This document shows, piece by piece, positions 33,842-49,000 of a DNA stretch of 64,000 nucleotides. This DNA is from Amborella trichopoda (Eukaryota > Streptophyta > Magnoliopsida > Amborellales > Amborellaceae): positions 1,819,203 through 1,883,202 of the forward strand of contig NW_006499848.1 of the NCBI RefSeq assembly GCF_000471905.2. The letters run 5' to 3'. The translations under genes and the position numbers were made by a program. The notes beneath the pieces were generated by a model. It was not told the DNA's origin. It worked only from the letters and a program-made list of their open reading frames with translations, and ran no database searches. The stretch's first letter is position 1, and each line of letters begins with the position of its first letter.

Positions 33842-36800
33842 TCTCCCACTTTGCCTTTGAAGGCCTTACATTCTCTCTTCCTCACTTTTTTTCATCCACA
33901 TCTCCCTCACATGTTTTACAAAAACATTAGGGACAACTCCCTTAGTCAGAGGGTCTGCAATCATCAAATATGTAGATATGTAGCTGATCGTGATCTCTTT
34001 CAATTTCACCTCATTTCTCATGTGATAGAAGTCTGGCGTGATATGGTTATAATTCTTGTGAAACCGAGGCTCCTTAGAGACACAAATAGCCACCGTGTTG
34101 TCGCAGAAAATTCGTACCGCCTCACAACGTATAGGATGGAAATTAAGTTGATTAAGAAACTTCTTAATCCACACAGCCTTCCTGGTTGCTAGACCGCATG
34201 CTACATACTTGGATTCCATCCTTGTTTATTTGACTTCCAAGAGACCGCACCCCCTCCAAGCATAAACACATACCCAGATGTATACTTCGCATCATCTGGA
34301 TCCTCGAGATAGCTTGCATCTGAATTTCCCTCTATTGCTATTTGAGTTCTTCCTTTATATGTAAGCGCATAGTTCATTGTCCCTTTTAAATATCTGAGAA
34401 TTCTTTTTACTGCTTTCCAATGCTCCTCTCCTTGATTTCTTTGGAAACGGCTCACCAGACTCATGATGAAGGACAAGTCAGGCTTTGTTCACATCATGAC
34501 GTACATAAGGGACTCAATTGCGCTCCTGTACGGCACTCTCTCCATGGCTCTTATATCCATGTCTTCGATAGGACACATTTTATTACTAAGCTTCGCCTTT
34601 TTGTCAATGCGGGTTGACATGGGCATACACATACTCATATCAAACTTTTCAAGTATCATCGTACAGTAGGTTGCCGGGGAAAGTTAGATAGTCTTCTCTC
34701 TCCTGTTTCGTATTATCTTGATGCCCAACACATATGAAGCTTCTCCAAGATCCTTCATATCGAAGTGTTGTTCAAGTAAAGGTTCACTTTCTTTAGGGAG
34801 TTTAGAAACAGGTTGGGTTGGTGAAGGTTCAGGGTCTCGAACTACATCCTTGTTTTTGACCTCCTCATAACAGTCGGCTTGTTTTCTACTCACCCTTGCT
34901 TCAAGGAACTCTTCCTCGAAGAAGTGAGCAGCGCGGCTTTCAATAACCGTACCAGTTTCAAGATTGTAGAATCGATACCCTTTACTATGATCTGAGTAAC
35001 CAATGAAAATGGATTTGACAGGTTTGGATTGCAATTTGGATCTATTTTGATGTGGGATATGGACATGGGCTGAGCAACCCCAAACTTTCAGGTATTCAAA
35101 GAAGGGAGTACGACATGTGAAAATTTCGTGAGGAGTAAGTGGGGTAGCTTTTGTGGGAGTCCGGTTAAGGACGTAACATGCCGTTATTACGGCTTCTCCC
35201 CAAAACTCCAATAAGAGATTTGCATACCCCATCATACTCCTTACCATTTCCACTAAGGTCTTATTCATTTTCTCAGCTACACCATTTTGTTCAGGAGTAT
35301 ATGGCATGGTGTACTGATGGATGATCACATTTTCAATGCACAATTCTTTGAAAATGTCAGATGAATATTCTCCCCCTCTATCGGTTCTAAAGACTTTAAT
35401 TTTTAGGTAGGTTTGATTCTCTACTTGGGCCTTCTATTCTTTGAATTTTTTTAGGGCTTCTGACTTTGCATGAATAAGGTACACATGGCCATATCACAAA
35501 TAGTCATCTATAAAAAAGATAAAATACCTTTTTCCACTTTTGGTGGTCACATTCATAGGTCCACAAATGTCACTATGAATGATTTCCAATACGCTAGTAG
35601 CTCTTTTTGCCTTGGTGGTATTTTCCCTTATTAGTTTTTCTTACACATAAGACTCGCACACTTTCGATAAATCTCCCTTATAATTATGAAGAATCCTGTC
35701 AGTTTTTAATCTTTCCATTCGTTTGAAATTAATGCGTCTTAACCTCATATGCAATAGGGTAGCATCTAATTTATTAGGAGACGAGACATAAGCAACGTTA
35801 TCTTTTATATCAATAGTAAATAGCCCGTCTACAAGTCGTTCAGTCATGGTCACATCTTTTCCCTTTTTAACCATCACTTTCTCCCCAATGAAAGTGGTTA
35901 TGAATCCAGCCATATACATCTTATGAAGCGAAACCAAACACTTCATCGTATCAGGAGCATAAAGTACTTGTTTTAGGATCAAGGTGCTCCCACTATTTAA
36001 ATACATCGGTCTTCTGATTTCCTCCCATATAAATATGTTGTTGTCCTAGCCCCATGGGAGTGAAAGAACCACAACCTTCCTTAGTGTATGTGACATGGGC
36101 CGTAGCCCCCAAGTGAAGACACCAATAAGTTTCGTTGGGGTTAGCTAGCATGGACTCGAAAACCACACATGCCAATTCCTTGTTAGTTTCACCAGATTTG
36201 TTGAACCGACAACTATTGGCTATGTGACCCACCTTCTTGCAAATAAAACAAGTTCGACGTTTTCTCCTTTCTCCCTTATTTCTAAAATCTATTCTTTTGA
36301 AATATTTTTTTTTCTCAAAAGTATTTATTCCCTTTTCTTTCTTAAATTTAAAAGATGGCTCAGATTTTACCATATGCACAGCATCCCTTGGAGTTTGCCT
36401 TGAACTCCTCATTTCTTCTTCAGATTTGATAGTCGTGATGAGTTCTTCCAATTTTGGTACCTTTCTTTTAGCAGAGATGAAAGATATGAAAGCCTCCCGT
36501 GAATTAGGAAGAGAATTTATTAAATGAATCACTTGCATGGATTCATTGGGCTTCATGCATGTATCTTCCAAATCTTTTACTAGCGTACGAAACACGTGCA
36601 CATGATCTGCAAACTTGGTACCTTCTACCATTTTTAAATCATTGTACATTTTCATAGTCATAGTTTGCTTAATGAGAGAGGGTTCAACATACTCTCTTTC
36701 AAGTTTATCAAAAGTCTCATTTGCAGTATATATTGACTCGTACTCAGAAGCATACGAGTCAGTCATGACACATAAAAGAATGTGATTGCATCTCAAGTTC

Positions 36801-37074
36801 CTCCTCTTCTAGTTAGCGCACTCATCGTTGATTATTTGAGATGAGTCGTCAAATGGACGATGAGGTCGGTCCTCAAAGAGTACCTCATGCAAGTTTCCTT
36901 TATATAACACAAATTTGATTTTTTTTATCCATGAAGTAAAATTGGTCCCATTAAACCTTTCGATTTTCAGGATCTTAGAGATGAAGGTACGCGCAGCCAT
37001 TATATTTTATATTCTCAAGCAAAAATAAGAAAAAATTTCTAATGGCAATCAAGTAAAACTAGCTCTGATACCAA

Positions 37075-38399
37075 TGAAAGAAAGACATCTGTAATCTTTT
37101 GTCGGGGAAATACAATTTTTTTTTTTAATAAATAATAATCACCCCTTATAATTTTGGCAACAAGATCACTCACAGATGGTTTTTTTACAAATAATAGAAA
37201 TTCTAAAAAGTAAATAATACATTAATAAAATAAATCTCAACTACTTGATGCCATTCATACAACCTAATACTGTGCTTCAACCTAATACTGTGCTTGAGAA
37301 TATAAAATTAAAGAACAAACAATTAAAAGAAAAGATGTCGGAGATTACCTCAACCGTGCTTTTTACACCCTACACCGAGTCACTACATCCAATGACGCGG
37401 GATCAGCGGTCTAGCTTCAATCTCGAATCGAGAAAGCTAATTTCGGTTAAACTAGGTAACCACTCTTAAATCTCTACAAAACCCTAATTCCTAAATAATA
37501 ATGCTCAAACCCTAATTTTCTCAACCCTTAAATTAGATCTTGAGAGAGAGAGAGAGTCTCTATATTAGGGCGCCCCCTGGGGTCTTTTAGGAGAGAGAGA
37601 GAGAGAGTAGAGAGAGAGGAGCGTCGCCCTAAGAGAGAGAGGAGGGCGTCGGCCCTAAGAGAGAGAGAGAGAGTTTATGGGAGAGAGAGGTGTGTAGAGA
37701 TATGGGAGAGCACCCTTAGTTAAAGTGAATTTTCGGTCTAGAGATATGGGAGAGCCCCCATGTATTTTTTTCAATAAATATTTTAAAATTAAACAAAATA
37801 AAATTTAAAACATTATAACTTCGTAAATTAATAACTTCATTTTTATAAGTCCAAAAATAAGAAATAAAATATCAAATGATTTACAAAAATTCAATTAATA
37901 AATCTAAAATAATTTAATAATCAAATGAATACAATTAAATTAATATGATGAGAAGTAGATCCATATAGTTCAGGAATTCAATCAACGATCACGAGGTACT
38001 CCACCTTCAATTGTGGAATACAGACCACACTTGCTTTATCGAACCGGCCCAATGTTTCCCATGACCCACAGTCCAAGCAGGGGCTCATTAGCGGGTCACA
38101 AAGGTCTGGTCGATAAGCCAAGGAGTCGCAATCCCAGTTTGTGGATTACAGGTCCTCCCCTAGAGACAAGTCAAGGTCACCACGATCTGATGCGACCACA
38201 GCTCTATGGCGCATAGGGGTATCTCTTGCACATGCATGTGCTTCACCCAAAGGTGGGTATCGAGCTTTTCCGAACAATCTATCTGTATGCATGCCGTGTG
38301 ATGGAGCATGGATGAGTTTTTGGCCCCCGTCTCTGTAAGCTTACCATCACACACAAAGGTCACACAGTTCATCGGCTTACTCATCTAGGCATAAGCTCC
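37075..38399 (-). repeat. 5' LTR of the copia element
   Basis: It begins TGAAAGAAAGAC on the plus strand right after the primer binding site and parallels the LTR at 31407-33841. Shared blocks include ACACCGAGTCACTACATC, ACCACAGCTCTATG and CTCATCTAGGCATAAGCTCC. It is shorter than its partner and borders a family B MITE fragment. Confidence 0.85.
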
Positions 38400-38400
38400 T

Positions 38401-38578
38401 TAGAACTATTTGATGTGAAATTTAATAGCTTAAGTGTGGCACAAAGTTTGAGAAAATTTCTTTTGAAGTTTGAGCGTGGTCAATGGAATAATTGTAGCCA
38501 CCCAATTTCACATCCAATAGTCAAGATTAATGTGACCACATTGTATCAAAAGTAAATTGTCTCATTCTATATTTTCCA
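38401..38578. mobile_element. MITE family B, copy 3 (partial)
   Basis: GATGTGAAATTTAATAG, CAATTTCACATCCAATAGTC and GTATCAAAAGTAAATTGTCT, ending in CATTCTATATTTTCC, match the right two thirds of copy 1. The left terminus is absent and the sequence adjoins the copia LTR. Confidence 0.6.
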
Positions 38579-38601
38579 TTTTTCTAACATGTATATAAAG
38601 A

Positions 38602-38745
38602 AAAAGTATATAATGATACCATTTACCTTTGATACAAGTGGTCACAATTAATCTTAACCATTAAATGTGAAATTAGGCAGCTATATTTATTTCATTGACC
38701 AAGCTCAAAGGTCAAAAAACAATTTCTCGAACTTTGTGATAAACC
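38602..38745. mobile_element. MITE family B, copy 4 (partial)
   Basis: It starts AAAAAGTATATAATGATACC and continues with TTGATACAAGTGGTCACAAT and AACCATTAAATGTGAAATTA. It covers the left two thirds of the family and then runs into a GA tract. Copies 3 and 4 are adjacent, together like one element rearranged. Confidence 0.6.
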
Positions 38746-40529
38746 CAAGCTGGTGTGAGAGAGAAAGACAGAGAGAGCAAAGGTTTTTCACTTCAGAGGT
38801 CATTTGGATACTTGAAAATATATTGTCTGTAAAATATATTACTGGCGTAATACATTACCTGCAAATAGATTCTTACTGTTTGAGTAGTATTTAGATGCAA
38901 CCTAGGAAATACATTGCTACTATTTGGTTATGTCTGGAAGAAATATGAGAAATGTATTACCAATATTTTACCAGCACTTGTTTATAAACTATCATTTCTT
39001 TCTTTCTTGTGACAAAATTCTACTGAAATGCGGAATTAAAATCATTACACCATTCCAAAAATATTTTCTAATAATAACATCATCACCATTCCAAAAATAT
39101 TTTCTAATAATAAGTGGTATCATTCTAAAGTCATCATGACACCATTTCCTAATTATTTTGCATGCCTTTTGCACTAACATATAATCACATGTCTTCTACC
39201 ATGATTAGACTTTGGTTTCGTTAGAATAATATGATTTGTATTGTGATAAGCTTTATTTTTATTTATTTATTATAGAAATCTTTCAAATGTCTCTCTATAT
39301 AATTTCAAATAAACAATAAATTAATGATACCAAATTCAAAATCTTTACGGTATAAGTTAAAAAATGGAAAGAAGTTTGATTAGTAAAGTAATTAAAGTAA
39401 AAAATTTTGAGGCATTGAGGAGACTAAAGATATATCTTATTTCAATTGAGCTTTTAATAATGGATTATGAGAATTATGTTGTATGAAATTTTTTATTATG
39501 ATTGTATTGTGTAATTTCTCATTGATTACTAATTATTATTTTTATTATTTTTGTTTTTAAATGAGAGCTGATGACTTCATATGAAAAGTACAACCCAAAT
39601 TGGGATAGAGGGATGTAGAAATGGATGTGACCAAGAGAATATAGAAATGGAATAAATAGAGTTTAGAGAGAAAATAGAAATGAATATCGCAGGAGAGAGG
39701 GAGAATGGATGGGCACAAGAGAGAGAGAAAATGACGGGGGAGAGAACAGGGCGGGAGAGATAGTTTTTCTTTGGGTCAAAGAAGGATGTAGTTAGATTAC
39801 ACTGTACAGTTAGATTACCTGTTAACCACATAATAGATCAGAGGCGGAATTGTAGGAGATAAAGTATTTTTTTGGGTAAGAGACTCATGTAGTTAAATTA
39901 ACTGTTAACAAGTATTCTGCATGTAATAGATTTCATTCTTGTGTAATTTATTTCCATTTTCAGATATTCTATGCGTAATTGATTTCATGTATACCCAAAC
40001 ATAGTAAATTTTATATTTCATTATAATATGTTTTCCTATAATAGATTTTCTAACCCAAACCGCCACTTAGAGTTAATGAATAGAGGGAAAAGAACATAGA
40101 GCTCCAAACCCTATACAACAGAAGATTTTCTGTTACCCGAACCGCCATTACTGAATGGAGGGAAAAGAACATACAGCTCCAAACCCTACACAACATGATT
40201 TTGCTTAAAGTGGCCATCCTTGTCCATCTCCTTTATGGCGTAAGCATGTAACTAACTATTTTCTTTTACACAACTTCGACGCACATAGCGTGTTCTTCAT
40301 GCACACATGCGCTAAACAACCCCTCAAAACACGAAGCAACACAACCGTTTGAAATTAATTCAAATGCTATATACATAAATAAGGGCCCATGTAGAGAGAG
40401 GAGCAAAAACCAGAGAGAGAGAGAGAGGCTCTCTAGCTCTGCCTTAGGCCCATTACTCCTAGTGTTTGTTGCCCACAAGGAACCTTGAAGGTTAGTACAG
40501 GCATTTAATATAGGGTGCTCAATTTCATC
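38746..40529. other. Intergenic upstream of the cysteine protease gene; no gene seen
   Basis: The stretch is AT-rich. A 33-bp tandem duplication (CACCATTCCAAAAATATTTT) is at about 39050-39114. GA tracts lie at 39640-39760. A near-duplicate block with GGGAAAAGAACATA and CTCCAAACCCTA occurs twice at about 40085-40195. No exon is supported. Confidence 0.4.
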
Positions 40530-40537
40530 TATATAAA
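40530..40537 (+). promoter_or_regulatory. Probable TATA box of the cysteine protease gene
   Basis: TATATAAA lies about 110 bp before the ATG, followed by a short CATTCC repeat and a CT-rich leader. The assignment rests on motif and position only. Confidence 0.5.
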
Positions 40538-40642
40538 CCTCATTCCATTCCATTCCATCAAATCCTCGAAACCCAAGTCTCAAGGTGCTTTCTCTCTCTA
40601 GTTTTCACCTTGTTTAAGCTGTTTGCTAGTGAGAGAGAGAGA

Positions 40643-42141
<1,499 letters not shown>

Positions 42142-42871
42142 ATTACCATGGGGAACCCACCCCAAATGTAGTGTCCCTCTACCATAAAAGTGCATGGTTT
42201 GTCCAGCACATCTCTGCTCTATTTGTTATTTACCATTGAAGAACTCCAACTTCAGTAACTACTATAAAGCAAGTTGTTCTCCTGCTTCCTTTTACTATAT
42301 AATTTAAATACAATGCTTCAGTGATTTCCTCAACGAGGACATGCATGCATGCATTTGATGTGAGGGCATGGTGTCAGCCATGCTCACTGACCTACTGATC
42401 GAGAAAGAGAGTGAGAGAGAGAGAAAGGGAGACTGATTTCCTCCATGAAAGCACCCCATGAGCACACACCAACCTGCATGAGCATAAGACAATGTGCATT
42501 CTTTACTAGTGGACATCACAAGGCAACTACAAAATATACCATTCGCGTAGCCGTGTCAAGAATCAAAAGCAAAAAAGGTGATATAATAGAATCCTATATA
42601 GACAAGCCATGCACTGGAATGCTGCATTTCATATTTTTGAAGTCATTGTTTATATTTCTATATGACGGATGATACAAACCTGATTATTGATCAAAAGAGA
42701 AAAAAAGAGACTCGTACAAAGTTTTTTTTTTTTGAGGAAGTTAACCTTTAATTAGAGGATGAAATGAGTGCAACCAAATATGAGAGAATAGGCTATCCAC
42801 AAGGCGGAAAGCTCTATGTACAAAGAGACATATACAAAGTTGAGGATCCAAATTTGCCAGAAGCCAAGTCA

Positions 42872-42908
<37 letters not shown>

Positions 42909-43005
42909 TAAGTCACAGTAGTTAGCTAGCATCTCTCTTCCTCATCACATGTCCTTTCATTTCCTCAGCTTCTTTTCTAAGTTTCAGAAGTTATCAGAAC
43001 ACTTT
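42142..43005. other. Convergent 3' ends of the protease and XRCC4 genes
   Basis: The plus-strand protease ends at 42141 and the minus-strand XRCC4 at 43006, so this stretch holds both 3'UTRs and little else. It contains a GCATGCATGCAT palindrome (about 42341-42355) and a (CT)17 tract at 42871-42905. No further gene is visible. Confidence 0.6.
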
Positions 43006-46000
43006 CTATGGCGCTTTGCTGTTCTCTGACTTATCACTTTCTCCATTGAAGGCCTGAGTCTTCTCACTAGAGTCATCCTCATCTTGAGCAAGTTTGCCAG
43101 GGTGTGGGTGTTCAGTTTTAGAAAGTCGGTCTCGGAGATCCCGAAGCTTCATTTTTTTAGAGTTCAGAACTGCAACAAACTACATACAAAAGCAAAAACA
43201 GAAACTTTAAGCAAGAAAAACTTTAAGCAAGAAAAGGAGGGAGGGGGATGAGGGAGAGAGAGTGCACAATATTCATTATTAAGGAGAACCCAAAGTATGC
43301 CTTTATTCCTATCTACCCCTCCCAAGTCCCATATCTCTGAAATTAAGCCCACTATAGACAGATCGGTAAAATTTCCAGAGTTTATCCAAGGTATCAATCC
43401 TGATTCTACCTTTAAAAGACGAATACTGCATGATCTTTTCAAATGGATGCAGAATAAGTTCTGTTACTTTGAGAAACATATATAATCACAAGAAATTCTT
43501 GTCAAAAGCGTGTCCAAAGGTATATGTTCATGCAGTACGAAACCAGCACACCTATGCTTTTTAAAACATAAAACACTGGGAATATGACATGTTGCATGGC
43601 TGTAAAGGAAGCCAATTGGCTGAAAATGTATGTAACGAATAAGAGTCAAAGGGAAGTAGAACCCGTTTCTCCTAAAAAGTACAATAAAAATAAAAATAGA
43701 AGGACAAGGTGGATTTTGGATTTCAGATCACAACAAATTATATTGAAAGAAACAAGCTCGCAACATACGGCCATTGAGAGATTGTGAGATTTCCCAGTGT
43801 ATGAACATGAATATGTAATTTATTTCCATTCATAAAATTCTGAAACTAATGAAAAGCGTTTTCAAGTATTTCTTTTTAAAATAAATCAAAACTGAGTACT
43901 CTCTGTACTTTTCATGATATCAGAGACAGAAGTTACACTTAACAATCCACAAGTTTGGAATGTATGCCTCCAATTCAATAATGAAATGAATATTTTGGGA
44001 ATTATGGAAGCAATCATCTTTCTAAACCATGTTAAGTGCATGCACCTTTGCATATGCAGCAGATTCAAATTCAGCCTTATCAATGTTGAACCTCTCACTC
44101 TGTGCCAAACATTTTTCAGCCTCAACTTTCATTCTTTCAAATGATCTGGTATTTCTAACAACTTCATCCTGCAAGTTACCACAAAACAAAGAAAAAAGTC
44201 CATACCTGGCCGAAGCAGTTTCAAAACTATCAATACACTTAAATCTTTTTCAATAGTAATACACTCCTAAATTTTGATCCTCAATTACTCCTTTTTTTAA
44301 AATAATACACTCTCAAATTAATATGTTTAAGTTTCAATTCTCATTTACGTAATCCATTCCAATGGCATCATCAAAACTGATAAGAAGCGAGAAAAAAGTT
44401 CTTAGTATGATGCAACGTGCACAGCTGCGAGAGCTCATTTCCAATTATGTTAGATGGAGCTCCCTAGGGGGGCATGCCCCAGGCCTCTAGTAGGATTTGG
44501 AAAAACTTGAATTTCCTGAAAAAAGGAAAGATGAGATATTCCTACTTTGACCTAAAGAAACCCTCACTTAACTTCATTAACCCAAAAACCAAACATATAA
44601 CGCTTCCTTTCAGATTAGGGGTAGAGATTTATACAGGGATTAGCGCTTGCCAACACATAAGCCCCCAGATTGATACCCTGGAACTCAAGGTAAAGTAACT
44701 TTGTTTAAGATCAACAACTGTTATGACTTGACAAATTTATAACAATTACAACTAGTTTGCCACAACACTTGCTAGCCTATCTCATATACCATACTGTGCA
44801 CATGGCTTTCTGTCATCTGAGGTATAAGCATATATAAATATGGCAGTATTCCATGTTTTAGAACCCAATCCCTTCAAAACATATGAAGCCAAACAACTAA
44901 ATACCCATGAACAACCAACGAGACAATCTGGAGGTCAAGAGTGATATCACACCAACAATTCATGAAAAAACAGCAAACAAGAAGTCACGGAGCATTATGG
45001 TAACTGCCAACCATTGATAAACATGCCCGCATGAATAATTGAGATATTATAAGAAAACCCTGAAGTCTGAACAATTAAAGTAGGGTTCTAACTTCTAATA
45101 AATCAGTGTCTATTCAATCCAAGACCCATAATGGCCAAATATACTTTTACTGGAGTCCTATTGGGGCTGCTAGTTTGCACATTTATGTATAATGGGAGGT
45201 CAATCCCACGTAGGAATTCTAGTTCAACTAAAAAGAGGATGTGATTGATAGGCCGTACAGGGGTGTAACTAGAAGAACCCCAGTTTGGATAGTTCTGATA
45301 TGCCGCAAATCAATTGCATGACCACTAAATGACTCCCAAATCCCTAACTGGATCAGTCAATATGAGAGTCTTATGTGAGTGTAAGAGCGGATAGAAGGTT
45401 TCTGGATAATACAAGAGCTTAACTGTTGAACAACCAAGGCCAATAAGTGATCATCATCATCAGAGACTTTTCCCAACTAATTGGGGTAATGTTACACGAA
45501 TCCCGGTCCGCCTTCAGGATTTATGGAAAAGATTTGGCAAAGTTTTTCGTTGGCTGCCTACCTAACACAACCCACTTCCTTTACTTGGGCTTGGAACGGG
45601 TTAAGGAAAATTTTAACATCCCACCCTTCTTAGGCCAGGCGAGATGCACAAAAGGCATAAAAAATTATGGAGCCACAATATAGCTCCCATGGTAACCCAT
45701 ACAGTTTGGACTAATCTATTCATAAAATAACATCAAATGCATTTAACTAAATCCACTGTCAATCAACTATTCCTTAGTCGACCATGAACCCCCATAAAAT
45801 GCTTATAAATCAAATTTTTACAAACAAATTTAATAAAATGAAATGCTGACTGACCTTGGAAACCAGCCACATGGATCTTTGTCGGGGAGTAACTGCCATG
45901 TTCTGAGTTAAAACTCTTGCCAGATTCTTCAGGCTTCTTAAATTCTTCGGAGTTATAGCATCATCCTGACTATTATGATGGCCCATGACATCAGTCTGCT

Positions 46001-49000
46001 TAGTATGCAGCTCTTCTAGGCATTCTGAACTGAGAGATTTTTACGAGCCTTATCTGAAGAGGTGTGCAAGCGTGTATCTCCTGAGATCTGATTCTCTTCC
46101 GATAAGTGATATTGGAAGGAATTTTTTAGACTACTATTTCTTTACTAGGCTAGGCATTCCAAACAAAAGGTGTCACGGAATTAGTACATGAAACTCTACA
46201 GGAATGAAGAGAGGTACGTTCACTTGAGGGCTACTTGATTTGCTGAAGTTGAGATGAATTCGTTCATTTGTTGTGGTAGTTCTGTTTCCTTCTAGTGTCC
46301 CTCTAAATCTCTGTGATAACCTCTCATATTCTAAGCCCTTGAAATCAGTTCCAACTTTGAAGAAATGGACTTGAAGCACCTAAGACAGTGCAAGTCTGAG
46401 TGGTCTGCCCATCCATTGAAATGGATGGTCCAGATAGCAAGTTGAGACACAATCAAGGTGGATCATTTTTAAGTCTCCCGATCCTTTTTTTTTTTTTTCC
46501 ATTCATGATGTTGCTCTTGGGGTTCAAGAGGATAGATTTGCAGTTCGGGTCCAAAATATGGAGAAATGAGGTGTCTCACAAATTTTCAGCTGATGCCCCC
46601 ATCACACCAATTACTTTTCCTTTTGAGAATCATGCTTCCTTTTTATAAGTTTAAGGAATCATGTTGCGGATTTTTGGGCAAAAGGCCTCACACTGACAAC
46701 TAATCAGAGAAGTTACCCACCAAGTTTATGGCAATAATATCTTTTTCTTTTTTTTGGCCAAGTCAAAACATCAAATTCAGGAAGTGAAATCTACCGGTGC
46801 GAACGTGCCCAGATGCATGCATGCATATTATCTAGGCTAAAAATTTAGTTGAGAGTTGATATTATAACTAGAACTCAAATTGAGCGTAAATAAGAACCGG
46901 CAAAAGTATTACAAAAGAAGAAAAATTTATATGGACAATGTTCATGGACTTTTACATGTTAAATTAGAAAACAACTAAATTTAGTCAACTAGCGAACATC
47001 ACTCACAATAATGATCCGAGTCAGCATTCAATTTCAGTTCACATGGACAACAAATGTTATTTAGGTTCACATGGGCAGTATTACAGAAATCAGTGTTCAA
47101 CAACAGTGCTCAGGTAAGGTACTCGGCCCCTGCTAGATCTGAGTTACTCAGGTAAGTTGCTCAGATTCAAATAAGTCATGCCCGAGCCGAGGCAAGGAAC
47201 AAAATGCCCCCAAAAGATAGGGAACAATGCCAAAAAATTTCAAAAAAAAAAGAAAATAGTAAACATCTAAAAGATATACAAAACTAAAAATATATATAAA
47301 CCATGAAATATGAAAACTTGATATTATTGGCTTGAAAAATAATTGAAAAAATCCAAAAATATGGAAAATAAAAAATAGAAAAATAAAAATAAGGATATAA
47401 AGTACTTAGTTACGTAGAAACTAATTATAAATCAATTATAATTAACTAAGAAAAAATCAAATATACGAAATTTAAAATTGAAAAAATGAAATTTACCCAA
47501 AAGTTTGAGACCCATCTCCCAATCTTCGTTCTCAGTGCGACTTAATGCCTCTAATCCTTATGAAATATTCCTTATACCACTCAAATCAAAGACCCATCCC
47601 AAACCAAGGTTTCGAGTTTCGATATAGGAAATCTGAGCTCTTGAAAATTCCAATGAATAGTAAGTCTAAATCCAATTATAAATCTATCAGTGCAGTCATG
47701 AAATTAAAAAATAGAAAAAAATACAAAAGAACGGGTCTGATCTAGTGATTTGACTAGATGGTTCACTAGTTCGAGGCCAATACAATAGCCATTCTTTTCA
47801 GGCATTCGGGTCCCTGACCTGAATGGCCACTGGTTCACTGCTTCCTCGTTCAGACTAGCCGATCCAATCCAGTTCAGACAACATTGCTTTAAATAAAATT
47901 TTATTCAATCATAATTCATAGTAACTTTTGGTTTTGGTATTAAGAGGGGTTTGTTCACAATTAGAAAGTCCAATATTGTAGCAGCATCTAGATAGGGGTT
48001 CTTTCACAATGAACCACTGGAAAATTAAGAACACAGAATCTGATTCATGCATAAATTCAGCAAAAACGTTTCATATCTGTTAGAAGTATGAGGAGCACTA
48101 AAGAAATGGAGTGGAGTGCAAGATGTTACACTTAATCTTGTGTTTGCCTCCATAAGGAAGTCCAGTATTGATGCAGTGACTTTCTTATCATCTGATGACT
48201 TTTCACACTTCCAACGCCATTCTAGCTTAGTTCCTTGCTTCTCATATGCCCATGACAGCTGCACAGTAAAGAAAAGTATACTATAAGCCAATCGTCTATG
48301 GAATGTAGGGGGTAATGTCATGTTCTGGTGGGCTCCACTCTCTCTTTCACCATCCATCATTTAAATTAATGGTGATTTTCTATAGTAGAAAAACCATTGG
48401 CACCAACATCAAGCTGTAATCAAAGTCTCTCCATAGAATATTTTTTCAGCTGGTTAGCTGGGTTCAAACTCATAATCCTGAACATTACAAGATCAAGTTC
48501 CTTCCAGTTTAGCTGTGAACATGAACCGATAGATTGATAATCAATTTAACAAATAACACATACAAAAAACACACAAATAGGACGAGCTTTCATATCAGTA
48601 AGTGATAAGGTAAGTGATAAGGCCTCCAGCATAATACAGGAAAGAATACCTTGGTAACAACCAGTTTGCAGCAACATGTGTACAACTAAACAAACCATAC
48701 TTACAGGCCAAGAGTTGAAAACCGCTTTCATCAAGTACCTCAGTTTGCCATGCATCATAAAGTACTCAAGTTTACTCAATGTTTGTTCTATCTTCCATCT
48801 TTGGACATTGTGTACCAATGACGATGGAAGTCGTAACTTCATCATTTGTATCTTTGTTTATTCTTTGACGAAAATAACTCTATTGTGTATCTTGGACTGA
48901 TTTCTATGACATTAGAACCTTGTTCCTTTACATTGGATAAGATAAAAAGAATCATAAGATAGAAAGTCATGGGAATCATAAACCATAGTTTTAACAAATT

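Larger units (their letters stand above)
31407..38399 (-). mobile_element. Ty1/copia LTR retrotransposon, fossil
   Basis: A minus-strand copia element. In its own direction the parts are: 5' LTR (right, from 37075), primer binding site TGGTATCAGAGCT complementary to initiator Met tRNA (37061-37073), gag with a CX2CX4HX4C zinc knuckle near 36230, a protease-like region, gag-pre-integrase (about 35640-36000), integrase (about 34900-35340), late reverse transcriptase/RNase H text (33860-34480), a polypurine tract AAAGTGGGAGA and the 3' LTR (31407-33841). LTR ends are TGTTGGG and TTTCA. It is broken by many changes, at least several, and not every pol domain is recognisable. The two LTRs differ at many sites, so it is not a recent insertion. 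A related solo LTR lies at 50287-52345. Confidence 0.92.

Noticed and set aside
34420-34669. Plus-strand genes opposite the copia pol region
   Set aside because: Shadow frames of the minus-strand element.
39040-39114. CRISPR-like short repeat pair
   Set aside because: Only two adjacent 33-bp copies without spacers in a plant nuclear genome; a simple tandem duplication.
43164-43442. Extra coding sequence upstream of XRCC4 exon 5
   Set aside because: It lies in the intron before the acceptor at 43180 and is partly low-complexity; the phase of exon 4 joins correctly to TTTGTTGCAG at 43179.
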